The translations under genes and the position numbers were made by a program. DNA of 64,000 nucleotides from Fulverythrobacter ferritrahens (GTDB lineage Bacteria > Pseudomonadota > Alphaproteobacteria > Sphingomonadales > Sphingomonadaceae): positions 620,001 through 684,000 of the forward strand of contig NZ_JACDXU010000002.1 in NCBI RefSeq assembly GCF_020539485.1. The letters run 5' to 3'. Of this stretch, positions 37,465 to 45,600 are shown piece after piece. The first letter of the stretch is position 1, and each line of letters begins with the position of its first letter. Below the pieces are notes generated by a model. It ran no database searches, had not been told where the DNA came from, and saw only the letters and a list, made by a program, of their open reading frames with translations.

Positions 37465-38073
37465 ATGGCTTTCGAACTTATCGACCTTCCGTTTGCGAGC
37501 GACGCGCTCGAACCGGCGATCTCCGCCAGGACCTTCTCGTTCCACCATGGCAAGCACCACAGGACCTATGTGGACAGGACCAATGCCGCCATCGAAGACA
37601 CCGACATGGCGAATGACGATCTCGAAACCGTGATCGCCAAGGCGCGCGGCAGCAACGCCGGGCTGTTCAACAACTCTGCGCAGGTGTGGAACCACGGTTT
37701 CTTCTGGTATTCGCTCTCGCCTGAAGCAGGTGCACCGGAAGGTGAGCTTGCCGCGAAGATCGATGCGGATTTCGGTTCGCTTGACGCGCTGAAGGAAAAG
37801 CTGGCCACTGTCGGCGCCGGTCACTTCGCCTCGGGCTGGGTGTGGCTGGTCGAAGAAAACGGCAAGCTGGTCGTCAAGGATTCGCACGATGCGGAAACCT
37901 TCGCCGATCAGGGTGGCAACCCGCTGCTGGTGATCGACCTGTGGGAACACGCCTATTATCTGGACCACCAGAATGCCCGTCCGGCCTATCTGGACAAGGT
38001 GATCGCCCAGCTCAACTGGGGCTTCGCTGCAGAAAATCTGGCCCGCGGTTCCGCGTGGAAATATCCGGCCTGA
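37465..38073 (+). CDS. sodB: Superoxide dismutase [Fe]
   Basis: The ATG at 37465 gives 202 residues. Metal ligands are seen in FSFHHGKHHRTYV, WNHGFFW and the signature DLWEHAYYLDHQN. The QGGNPLLVIDLWEHAYY region is of the Fe-type. No signal peptide is present, so it is cytoplasmic. An AAGGA site sits 8 bp before the start. It follows the symporter gene by 76 bp but probably has its own promoter. Confidence 0.94.
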   Translation: MAFELIDLPFASDALEPAISARTFSFHHGKHHRTYVDRTNAAIEDTDMANDDLETVIAKARGSNAGLFNNSAQVWNHGFFWYSLSPEAGAPEGELAAKIDADFGSLDALKEKLATVGAGHFASGWVWLVEENGKLVVKDSHDAETFADQGGNPLLVIDLWEHAYYLDHQNARPAYLDKVIAQLNWGFAAENLARGSAWKYPA

Positions 38074-38116
38074 TCTTCAGGCCATGAGTGACCCGGCTGG
38101 CCCGAACCCAAGTGTT

Positions 38117-39343
38117 TCAGGGCTGGCCGGGATCGCCCGCCGGGGCTGCCCCATCAGGGCCCATCTCCAGCGGGTTCATCGGGAACAGGGGTTCCCCAAA
38201 CAGGAAGCCCAGCAGATTGGGCCTTCCCAGGTGATCGACCACCGCTGTGAGCGTCAGCAGGATTGGCACCGAAAGCAGCGCTCCCGCCACGCCCCATATC
38301 CATGAGAAATAGGACAGGGCGATCAGGATCAGCACCGGGTTCATCGTAAAACGCGCGCCAAGGATGGCAGGCGTGATGATGTTCGATTCCACTGTATGCA
38401 GGCCCAGATAGATCGCAGCGGGCATCATGCCCAATAATACGGTGTCTGCCGTTCCCAGCCCGAACAGGGTCAACACGCCGATCATGATCAGCGGACCGAC
38501 ATAGGGCAGGAAGTTCAGCAGCGCGGCAAGGCCGCCCCACATGATCGGGGCATCCATTCCCAGCGCCCAGGCGCCCGTCGCCACGATTACGCCGACGCCT
38601 GCGTTGATGACGCTTACCGTCAGTATGTAGACCGCCACTCGATCCTGCACGTCGCGCATCACGCGCGCCGCCTTCACGCTGGTGCTGAGCGAGGCATGGT
38701 GCAGCTGTACATGATGGCGCATGCGCCCGCGCGCGCCGATCATGAAGAAGGCCATCAGGAAGGTCAGCAGCACTTCCAGCACGACGCTGGGCGTCGCGAA
38801 GGCCACTTCCTCAAGGAAGGACGGGCTGGCGAGTACGACTTGCGGCCCTGTACGGTGCCCGGCGATCTCGGCAAGCTGTTCGTTGAGCTTGTTGACCCAG
38901 GCAAGGCTGCCGCGCAGCTGGGAGAATTGCTGGCCCACGGCCTCGGCCAGGGCAGGTAAACGGTCGAACAGATCCACTGCCGGGCTCAGGATTGTGACCA
39001 GCGCCACCACCAGCACCGCGATGAACAGCAGCATGGAAAGGAAGGCGGCCAGCACGTTGGGCAGGCCGAAGGAAGCAAGCCGGTCTGCCAGCGGGGATAA
39101 GACGATGGTCAATATGATGGCCGAAACCAGCGGCAGGAACACCACCGATCCGATTGACAGGACGAAAGGCAAGGCCAGGAACAGGCCAGTCGCGATCAGC
39201 ACCACCAATGCGGAAATCAACCGCAATTCCTGCGCCGCAAAGGCCAGGGTGCGCCGACGCGGAGCAGGTTCCGCCGGGCCGCCCGGCGCGGAGCCGGGAG
39301 AAGTTTCGTGCTGTGGGGATTCGCTATTCGTTTCGGAACTCAT
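38117..39343 (-). CDS. AI-2E family transporter
   Basis: The 408-residue protein (start at 39343; a longer frame begins at 39379) has a Pro/Ser/Glu-rich cytosolic lead, then about eight membrane helices with the AI-2E (PerM/TqsA) pattern: VFLPLVSAIILTIVLSPLADRLASFGLPN, AALLNFLPYVGPLIMIG and HTVESNIITPAILG. Family members include proton-driven exporters and Na+/H+ antiporters; the substrate is unknown. It lies 70 bp downstream of ecfG in the same direction and may belong to the stress regulon. Confidence 0.85.
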   Translation of the reverse strand: MSSETNSESPQHETSPGSAPGGPAEPAPRRRTLAFAAQELRLISALVVLIATGLFLALPFVLSIGSVVFLPLVSAIILTIVLSPLADRLASFGLPNVLAAFLSMLLFIAVLVVALVTILSPAVDLFDRLPALAEAVGQQFSQLRGSLAWVNKLNEQLAEIAGHRTGPQVVLASPSFLEEVAFATPSVVLEVLLTFLMAFFMIGARGRMRHHVQLHHASLSTSVKAARVMRDVQDRVAVYILTVSVINAGVGVIVATGAWALGMDAPIMWGGLAALLNFLPYVGPLIMIGVLTLFGLGTADTVLLGMMPAAIYLGLHTVESNIITPAILGARFTMNPVLILIALSYFSWIWGVAGALLSVPILLTLTAVVDHLGRPNLLGFLFGEPLFPMNPLEMGPDGAAPAGDPGQP

Positions 39344-39413
39344 CCTCGCTCGCCCCTCCCGTGGGCGACCTTCCATCATTGGCGCGGGTTGGGTCGCCGG
39401 TCAATCGGGGGAC

Positions 39414-40031
39414 TCAATCAGGCGGCGAGGTGCCCGCTCCTGTAGAGACCTGCTCCAGCTCGTCCAGAATCGCACGATGCGCTTCGGCATCGTCCGCATG
39501 GCGGCGGGGAATCTTCCCCTCTTCGATCATGGACGTCAGGGCTGCCCGGGCACGGCCCACGCGGCTCTTGATCGTGCCTACGGCGCAGCCGCAGATCTCT
39601 GCCGCCTCTTCATAAGAAAAGCCGCCCGCGCCCACCAGCAACAGGGCCTCGCGCCGTTCGGGCGGCAGGGTCTGCAAGGCGCGGTGAAGATCGCCCAGAT
39701 GGATAGGGTCTTCCTGATCGGCGGGCGCGGTAAGAATACGCTCGGCCAGCCCCTCGTCATACTCACCGCGAAAACGCGCGCGGCGCATGTCGGTGAGATA
39801 GGCATTGCGCAGGATCACGAAGGTCCAGGCGCGCATCGATGTTCCGGGCTCGAACCTGTCCCGCGCGGCCCATGCCTTGAGCAGGGTTTCCTGCACCAGA
39901 TCGTCCGCCATGTCGGGGCGGCCGCACAGGCCGCGCGCGAAGGCGCGAAGATGGGGGATCACGGCGGTCAATTCGCGTTTGAAGCTCTCGCCGGCTCTGC
40001 GCTCGCCGCTGTCTGAGGTGGCCTTGTTCAT
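39414..40031 (-). CDS. ecfG: RNA polymerase ECF sigma factor EcfG
   Basis: EcfG directs the alphaproteobacterial general stress regulon. The 205-residue protein has sigma2 (LRAFARGLCGRPDMADDLVQETLLKAWAARDRFEPGTSMRAWTFVILRN) and sigma4 (LPPERREALLLVGAGGFSYEEAAEICGCAVGTIKSRVGRAR), joined by a linker containing EDPIHLGDLHRAL. Its ATG overlaps the nepR stop by 4 bp, the classical order. NepR binds it until phosphorylated PhyR takes NepR away. Confidence 0.92.
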   Translation of the reverse strand: MNKATSDSGERRAGESFKRELTAVIPHLRAFARGLCGRPDMADDLVQETLLKAWAARDRFEPGTSMRAWTFVILRNAYLTDMRRARFRGEYDEGLAERILTAPADQEDPIHLGDLHRALQTLPPERREALLLVGAGGFSYEEAAEICGCAVGTIKSRVGRARAALTSMIEEGKIPRRHADDAEAHRAILDELEQVSTGAGTSPPD

Positions 40032-40249
40032 GGCTTGTCGTCATCCAGCCGGGACAGCAGATCCATGAACGCGTCAGGCAGGGGTTCGTCCACTACCGAA
40101 TCGTAAAGCCGCTTGAGGCCGTCAGCCCATTCGGGTTTGGAATCCCTGCCGGGCGCCGCACCGGCGCGCTGCTTGCCTTCCTTGGCTCCCTTTTTGCGGG
40201 AGCCGGCCTTGCTCGCCGCCTCGTCGGGGAAATCTTTTGGTTCGGACAT
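40028..40249 (-). CDS. nepR: Anti-sigma factor NepR
   Basis: This 73-residue protein is easily missed because it lies at the 3' end of a much longer antisense frame. It starts at the ATG at 40249. The disordered basic N-terminal part is followed by the NepR core WADGLKRLYDSVVDEPLPDAFMDLLSRLD, which matches the conserved LxxLYxxVVxEPxP helix pair. It sequesters EcfG and is titrated by PhyR-P. It is co-translated with ecfG. Confidence 0.88.
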   Translation of the reverse strand: MSEPKDFPDEAASKAGSRKKGAKEGKQRAGAAPGRDSKPEWADGLKRLYDSVVDEPLPDAFMDLLSRLDDDKP

Positions 40250-40307
40250 GGGGCGATGGGTGCTCCGGCAGATTGGTGACGTCGGGCGCAAACTCGTGCG
40301 ATCCCCC

Positions 40308-40336
40308 GGAACGAAACGGGGCGCGCCTGTGTTTCC
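40308..40336. promoter_or_regulatory. Candidate bidirectional EcfG-type promoter between nepR and the kinase
   Basis: On the plus strand GGAAC (40308-40312) is followed after 17 bp by TGTT (40330-40333). On the minus strand GGAAA (40336-40332) is followed after 18 bp by CGTT (40313-40310). The known alphaproteobacterial EcfG consensus is GGAAC-N16/17-CGTT, so each direction is one step from consensus. The region is partly palindromic. Confidence 0.4.
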
Positions 40337-40444
40337 GCATAACGTACCCAGGTGACTTGCCATGTGAGTAGGGCACCGGCGAAAAGGGTGCAACGGCCAA
40401 GCCCCGGCGCTACAGTGGGGGGAGGCGGGCATGAAGGCGAATTC

Positions 40445-42094
40445 TTGATACGGTTCTTTTCCCAGAAGAGTGCGGCGCGGCGCTGGCTGGTGCAATTCCC
40501 GCGCGCGGTGCCGCTGGCGATCTTCGCGGGGATCATGGGGGTGACCCTGATGGCCTGCTACGCCATCGAGCGGGTGGAACAGCGCAGTCAGGTGGCCCAA
40601 TTGCGAGAGAGGGCGGGAGCCATCGCTTCCGCGCTGGAACGGCGGGCCAATGCCAATGCCTCCTACCTGCGCGCGGGTGCGGCGCTGTTTTCCACGCTGG
40701 AGGATTCCCAGGCCGATCATTTCCGCCGCTTCGTGAGCGAATTGCGGCTGGATACCGATTTCCGCGGCGCAGACGGGATCGGCTGGGCCCAGCGCGTCGA
40801 TCCCGCCGAAGTGGCCGATTTCGACCGGCTGGTGATGCTGGAATATGGGGAGGATGTGCATATCCGCCCGGCGATAGGCCCCGGCCAGCCCTATGCCGTG
40901 CCGGTGACATTCCTTGAGCCTGATACTCAGCGCAATCGCCGCGCGCTGGGCTATAACATGTATGCCGAACCCAATCTGCGCGTCGCCATGCTGGAGGCGG
41001 AACGCACCGCGCGGCCCAGCGCCAGCGGCAAGGTTTCCTTGCGACGGCAAGGGAGGGACAGCGGGGCGGGCTTCCTGATCTACATGCCTGTATTCGAAAG
41101 CGTGCCCGGCGGCGCGCGGTTGCGCGGCTTCGTCTATTCGGCCTTCGTCGCGCAGGATTTCCTCGCCTCCGCCCTGCTCATCGCCTCTCGCGGCGATCTC
41201 GGCATCAGGCTGTATGACGAGACGGCCAGCGAGGATCGGCTGATGGCCTCTATCGCGCCGGCGCGGTCCGGCACCCTGAGTGTGCGGGAAGGGGTGACAA
41301 TCGCCGATCACCAATGGGTTCTGGAAGTATCGAGCGCGCGAAGCGCCGTCCTGTCGCCCCTGTCGGTAGCGACGCTGCTGTTCGGGCTCGCGGCGGCCAG
41401 CTTGCTGGCCCTGCTGGCACGGATGCTCACCCAGCAGGCCAAGGAAGATGGCGTGCGGCTGATGTGGTTCGAGGAGCAGAACGCAATCCGCGATTCGCTG
41501 ACGCGCGAACTCAATCACCGGGTGAAGAATACGTTGGCCAATGTGCTGTCCATCGTGGCGCTGACCCGCCGCAGGGCGAGCGATCTCGATGAATTCGCCG
41601 AGGGGCTGGAAGGCCGCATCCGTGCGCTATCCGCCACGCATGACCTGCTGACCCAGTCGGAATGGGGCGCCACGCCCGTGGGCGCGGTGATCGAGGCGGA
41701 ACTGGCGCCCTATGCACGCGATTGCGGCCCGGTGATCGCGATGGAAGGGCCGCAGATCGAACTGGCGCCCAATGACGCGCTTTCGCTCGGTCTGGCGATT
41801 CACGAACTGGCGACCAATGCTGCCAAATATGGCGCGCTCAGTCAGCCGGGCGGACAATTGTCGATCGGCTGGGAACTGGAAAATGGAAAGGCGCGGATAA
41901 TCTGGGTGGAGGCGGGCGGACCGCCGGTGCCCGTTCAGCGCACACGCGGGTTCGGCATGGATCTGATCGAGAAGATCGTGGCGCATGAATTACGCCATCC
42001 GGTGGACCTGCGCTTCGATCCGGATGGCGTGAAATGTATTCTGGGGGTGCCGGTGCGCGAAGCCCACGCCTTCGAACTGCGCCGTCGGTTCTGA
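40445..42094 (+). CDS. CHASE-domain HWE-family sensor histidine kinase
   Basis: The start is uncertain: a TTG at 40445 (GAAGGCG upstream) gives 549 residues, and the frame is open to 40352. A transmembrane helix near the N-terminus is followed by a periplasmic CHASE domain (ASYLRAGAALFSTLEDSQADHF, GIGWAQRV), then a second membrane helix around LLFGLAAASLLALLARM. The kinase region has ELNHRVKNTLANV with the phospho-acceptor His, the N-box HELATNAAKYGAL and WVEAGGP, the W-x-E mark of HWE kinases. It likely phosphorylates PhyR, being located between nepR and phyR and convergent with phyR. The ligand is unknown. Confidence 0.85.
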   Translation: MIRFFSQKSAARRWLVQFPRAVPLAIFAGIMGVTLMACYAIERVEQRSQVAQLRERAGAIASALERRANANASYLRAGAALFSTLEDSQADHFRRFVSELRLDTDFRGADGIGWAQRVDPAEVADFDRLVMLEYGEDVHIRPAIGPGQPYAVPVTFLEPDTQRNRRALGYNMYAEPNLRVAMLEAERTARPSASGKVSLRRQGRDSGAGFLIYMPVFESVPGGARLRGFVYSAFVAQDFLASALLIASRGDLGIRLYDETASEDRLMASIAPARSGTLSVREGVTIADHQWVLEVSSARSAVLSPLSVATLLFGLAAASLLALLARMLTQQAKEDGVRLMWFEEQNAIRDSLTRELNHRVKNTLANVLSIVALTRRRASDLDEFAEGLEGRIRALSATHDLLTQSEWGATPVGAVIEAELAPYARDCGPVIAMEGPQIELAPNDALSLGLAIHELATNAAKYGALSQPGGQLSIGWELENGKARIIWVEAGGPPVPVQRTRGFGMDLIEKIVAHELRHPVDLRFDPDGVKCILGVPVREAHAFELRRRF

Positions 42095-42122
42095 AGGCGC
42101 AACCGGGGTCGGCGCCACGGCT

Positions 42123-42917
42123 TCAGTCGACCGGGCGCCCCGATCCGAAAAACAGCGCCTGCCCGATGGCTGCGCGCACGCTCGCTTCGGTGAAGGGCTT
42201 GGTGATCAGATAGGTCGGTTCCTGGCAGCAACCGGTCAGCAGCCTTTCGGGATAGGCAGTGATGAAGATCACCGGGACATCGCCCAGCGCCTTGATATCG
42301 TCCACAGCGTCCAGCCCGGAACTGCCGTCAGCCAGTTGGATGTCGGCCAGCACAAGGCCGGGCAGTGCCTGCTGCGCGAGGGACTGGGCCTGTGTACGCG
42401 TTGCCGCAGTGCCGGTAATGTCGTGCCCCAGCGAGCGGACCAGTTCCTCAAGCTGCATGGAGATCAGCGGTTCGTCCTCGATGATGAGGACACTGGCCAT
42501 CGTCTGCCGGTCGATCTCGGCGATGGCCTCACGCACCAGCTCTTCAACCTCGCCCGTAGAGCGGCCGAGAATTTCGCCTGCCTGGGCCGGGCTGAAATCC
42601 TCCAGCGTGGTCAGCAGCAGGGCCTGCCGGCTGAGGGGAGTGATCTTGCCCAACTGCGCCTGGGCCGCGGCCTCGTGGAAGCCCGCGCCGTCGGCAGCTT
42701 TCACGCGATCAGCAACAGCGGATGTCCAGATCGCGTTGAATGCGCGGTAAAGCGCCACTCTTCCGCCTTCCAGGCTGGTCCGCACCTGTACATCGGCCAC
42801 GGCTGTTTCCAGCAAGCTGCGCACCAGCGCATCGCCTGCTTCCTGCGATCCGGTAAGCGCGCGGGCATAACGGCGCAGAAAGGGGAGATCCGCGGCAAGC
42901 TTGTTTCCCAGCGACAT
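42123..42917 (-). CDS. phyR: General stress response regulator PhyR
   Basis: The ATG at 42917 gives 264 residues. The N-terminal half is an EcfG-like sigma domain (LAADLPFLRRYARALTGSQEAGDALVRSLLE, LSRQALLLTTLEDFSPAQAGEILGRSTGEVEELV) without DNA-binding function. The C-terminal half is a receiver: VLIIEDEPLISMQLEE, phospho-acceptor Asp in LVLADIQLADG, Thr in VIFITAYPE and Lys in LITKPF. When phosphorylated, the sigma-like domain binds NepR and frees EcfG. It faces the kinase gene convergently, and the candidate small RNA lies divergently upstream. Confidence 0.95.
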   Translation of the reverse strand: MSLGNKLAADLPFLRRYARALTGSQEAGDALVRSLLETAVADVQVRTSLEGGRVALYRAFNAIWTSAVADRVKAADGAGFHEAAAQAQLGKITPLSRQALLLTTLEDFSPAQAGEILGRSTGEVEELVREAIAEIDRQTMASVLIIEDEPLISMQLEELVRSLGHDITGTAATRTQAQSLAQQALPGLVLADIQLADGSSGLDAVDDIKALGDVPVIFITAYPERLLTGCCQEPTYLITKPFTEASVRAAIGQALFFGSGRPVD

Positions 42918-43050
42918 GGGATCCTTTCCAGAACATCGGGGACCGCCAATGGCGCCGGGAAATCCGGCAAGGTAGCCCGTTGAGCGCAGTCTAGACCGGG
43001 GATCGCCAAACGATAATGGCAAAAATTTGCAGCAGGGCGCGTTTGGATCG

Positions 43051-43075
43051 GGAACCGGCTGCCCCTCCGTGCATT
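43051..43075 (+). promoter_or_regulatory. EcfG-like promoter of the candidate small RNA
   Basis: GGAAC at 43051-43055 matches the EcfG -35 element exactly, followed after 16 bp by CATT at 43072-43075 (consensus CGTT). A start site some 7 bp further would fall at about 43082, just before the first hairpin of the predicted RNA. Confidence 0.5.
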
Positions 43076-43081
43076 TACGCC

Positions 43082-43172
43082 AATATCACCGCCGAGACCC
43101 CCCTCCCGTCCAAGCGGTTGGTGATACGATCCCGAAAGGTCCCCGATCCAACAAGATCGGGGGCCTTTTTTT
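43082..43172 (+). ncRNA. Candidate general-stress small RNA divergent from phyR
   Basis: No reading frame explains this interval. The predicted ~91-nt RNA starts after an EcfG-like promoter. It folds a first hairpin (TATCACC 43084-43090 with GGTGATA 43120-43126, extended by a short inner GC stem) that exposes the C-rich loop CCCCCCTCCC at 43098-43107, which could pair with Shine-Dalgarno-like G-rich sites. After a short linker an intrinsic terminator ends it. The alternative reading is that the last hairpin only serves the minus-strand gene ending at 43205, but its T7 tract faces the plus direction. The RNA is inferred, not shown. Confidence 0.55.
43138..43172 (+). terminator. Strong intrinsic terminator
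   Basis: GGTCCCCGATC (43138-43148) pairs with GATCGGGGGCC (43155-43165) over 11 bp with one G-U, around the loop CAACAA, and is followed by seven T. No plus-strand protein gene lies upstream, which is what points to a small RNA. Confidence 0.85.
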
Positions 43173-43204
43173 GAGACGCCACCGTTCCTCCGGAAACCTG
43201 CGGA

Positions 43205-44368
43205 TCAGCCCGCCAGCGGCTTCTCGAAGATCCAGTAATCCTTGTTCACCTTGCTGCCGATGGCATCGGCAATGGCGTTCATTCCCTGATTGTCGTCCAG
43301 GATCCAGCCGATCTCGCTGCGCTGCGTGCCATAGGTGGCCACTGCCGTGCGGCGGATATATTCGATCATCATGAAGGCAAGCTGGCTGGCCATGCGGGAA
43401 GACTGATATTCCTTCAGCACGCCCATCAGCGGCACGCGCATGGTGCATGGCTTGGGATTGCGAATCCACCGCAGCAGCTTGATCCAGCCGAAGGGAAACA
43501 GCTTGCCCTTGATCGACTTGATCACTTCATTGGCATCGGGAAGGGTCAGCATGAAGGCTACAGCCTTGCCGTCCAGTTCCGCGATCAGGTTCACGTCCGG
43601 GCGAATCAGCGGCTTGAGCTTCTTCGCGGCATAGCGAATTTCCGTATCGGTAAAGGGCACGAAACCCCAATTCTTCGACCATGCATCGTTCAAGATGTGG
43701 ATCACGATCTGCACGTCACGCTCGAAATTCGCGAGATCGAGCTGGCGGACATTGATCCGCGGGTTGCGTTCGCCCATTTCCACGATCTTGTTCACCAGCG
43801 GCGGGAAACCACCGGTCACATCGAGATCGTAGGTCTTGAGGCTCATCGCCTTGGTATAGCCGTAGCTTTCGATCCAGCCCTTATATTCCGGGCGGTGATG
43901 ACCCATCATGATCGCGGGGGGATGGTCGAAACCCTGCACCAGCAGGCCCGGTTCTTCCCAGATCGACTGGCTGATAGGGGCCAGCACGCGGTTCATGCCG
44001 TGCTGCTTCAGCCAGCCTTCCGCCGCTGCGATCAGGGCATGGCAGGCAGCTTCATCCAGGGCTTCCATATAGCCCCAATTGCCGGTTCCGGGGCCCATGC
44101 CCTGCTCCACCGGCTGCGCGACCGCCAGATGGTCGATATGGGCGGAAATGCGGCCCACTACCTCGCTCCCACGCCGGGCGAGGAACAATTGCATGTCCGC
44201 ATGTTCGTGGAACGGATTCTTGCCCGGGGTGAGCAGTTCCACCATCTCGCTCTTCAGCGGGGGAACCCAATTGGGATCATCGGCGTAAATGCGCCAGACG
44301 AGTTTGATGAAGGCATCCAGGTCCTTCTTGCCGGAAACGGGTGTTACAACTACGTCAGTGTCAGCCAC
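43205..44368 (-). CDS. GNAT-like N-acetyltransferase family protein (long form)
   Basis: The GTG at 44368, with AAGGA 9 bp before it, gives 387 residues; the open frame extends to 44494. The protein resembles a conserved alphaproteobacterial family annotated as N-acetyltransferase or dATP pyrophosphohydrolase: FIKLVWRIYADDPNWVPPLKSE near the start, NPFHEHADMQLFLARRGSEVVGRISAHID, PISQSIWEEPGLLVQGFDHPP, and a late IGWILDDNQGMNAIADAIG typical of GNAT ends. The reaction is unknown. Its stop is 33 bp from the terminator of the candidate small RNA. Confidence 0.75.
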   Translation of the reverse strand: MADTDVVVTPVSGKKDLDAFIKLVWRIYADDPNWVPPLKSEMVELLTPGKNPFHEHADMQLFLARRGSEVVGRISAHIDHLAVAQPVEQGMGPGTGNWGYMEALDEAACHALIAAAEGWLKQHGMNRVLAPISQSIWEEPGLLVQGFDHPPAIMMGHHRPEYKGWIESYGYTKAMSLKTYDLDVTGGFPPLVNKIVEMGERNPRINVRQLDLANFERDVQIVIHILNDAWSKNWGFVPFTDTEIRYAAKKLKPLIRPDVNLIAELDGKAVAFMLTLPDANEVIKSIKGKLFPFGWIKLLRWIRNPKPCTMRVPLMGVLKEYQSSRMASQLAFMMIEYIRRTAVATYGTQRSEIGWILDDNQGMNAIADAIGSKVNKDYWIFEKPLAG

Positions 44369-44507
44369 GGCCAAAGTTCCTTGATGCGGAGCGGTCGGCA
44401 GAGAATATGGCGCCGCCCGCTTGTCAAGCACGGGTTGCGGGAGAAGGGCAGCAATACGACATGTTGCTGCCATCATTATGTACCATGGGCGCAACCGGAA
44501 AATTCAT

Positions 44508-45593
44508 ATGACAGCGCACGAAACCATCGAACTCCCGCTTGCCGCCCCCGGCTCCGCAGCCGGCACCGGCCGCATCCCCGACGATATGGAGATGCTGCGC
44601 GCCGCCGCCGAGCTGACGCGCGACATCAATACGGCACGGCCCGGAATATACTGGCCTGACATGCTGATATCGGCCGCGCTCGGCTATGCCGCGCTGGCCG
44701 GGGCCATTCTCGTCTCCAATGTCTGGCTGGCGATCGCCCTGGGCCTGTTTGCCTCGCTCGCGCTTTACCGGGCGCTGCTGTTCATTCACGAACTGACGCA
44801 TATCCATAAGAATGCGCTGCCCGGCTTCCGTTTTGCATGGAACCTGCTGGTAGGCATTCCGGTGCTGACGCCCAGCTTCATGTATGAAGGGGTCCACACG
44901 CTGCATCATGCGCGCACGCGCTATGGCACGGCGGAAGATCCCGAATATCTGCCGCTGGCGCTGATGAAGCCATGGTCGCTGCCGCTGTTCATCCTGGTGG
45001 CGCTGCTGGCTCCGCCGGCACTGATCATCCGTTTCGGCATCCTCAATCCGTTGAGCGTGATCATTCCGCCGCTGCGCAGGATCGTGTGGGAACGGTTTTC
45101 GGCCCTGTCGATCAATCCGGATTTCCGCCGCCGTCCGCCTGAGAGCGATTTTGCGCGGATGGTGTTCTGGCAGGAATTCGGCGCCAGCCTGTGGGCGATG
45201 ACGCTGATCGCCAGCATCTTCGTGCTGGGCTGGAAGCCGCTGCTCGTCGCCATGGCGGTGCTCTCGCTCACGGCGGTGCTCAACCAGTTGCGCACGCTGG
45301 TGGCCCATCTGTGGGAGAACGGGGGCGAGACGATGACGGTGACGGCGCAATATCTCGATTCGGTCAACGTGCCTCCGCCGAGCCCCTGGGCCGAGCTGTG
45401 GGCGCCGGTCGGCCTGCGCTATCACGCCACGCATCACCTTCTGCCCAGCCTGCCCTATCACTCTCTGGCAGAGGCGAACCGCCGTCTGGTGGCAAAGCTG
45501 GGCACGGATTCCACCTACACCCGCGCGAATTACCCCGGCATGGTGATGCTGGTGGCGCGGATCGCGAAAAGCACGATGGTGCGCGGCCGCTGA
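44508..45593 (+). CDS. Membrane fatty acid desaturase
   Basis: The ATG at 44508 gives 361 residues. Three His boxes that hold the di-iron site are seen: HELTHIH, HTLHH and HATHH. Between them lie four or so membrane helices. It introduces a cis double bond in acyl chains or a related lipid; which substrate is not clear, as the family also includes carotenoid and sphingolipid enzymes. It diverges from the acetyltransferase-like gene and converges on lptG with 7 bp between stops. Confidence 0.85.
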   Translation: MTAHETIELPLAAPGSAAGTGRIPDDMEMLRAAAELTRDINTARPGIYWPDMLISAALGYAALAGAILVSNVWLAIALGLFASLALYRALLFIHELTHIHKNALPGFRFAWNLLVGIPVLTPSFMYEGVHTLHHARTRYGTAEDPEYLPLALMKPWSLPLFILVALLAPPALIIRFGILNPLSVIIPPLRRIVWERFSALSINPDFRRRPPESDFARMVFWQEFGASLWAMTLIASIFVLGWKPLLVAMAVLSLTAVLNQLRTLVAHLWENGGETMTVTAQYLDSVNVPPPSPWAELWAPVGLRYHATHHLLPSLPYHSLAEANRRLVAKLGTDSTYTRANYPGMVMLVARIAKSTMVRGR

Positions 45594-45600
45594 GGCCGCG

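Noticed and set aside
40250-41518. A long minus-strand frame continuing upstream of nepR
   Set aside because: Only the last 73 codons match NepR. The rest is antisense to the CHASE-HWE kinase and has no domain likeness.
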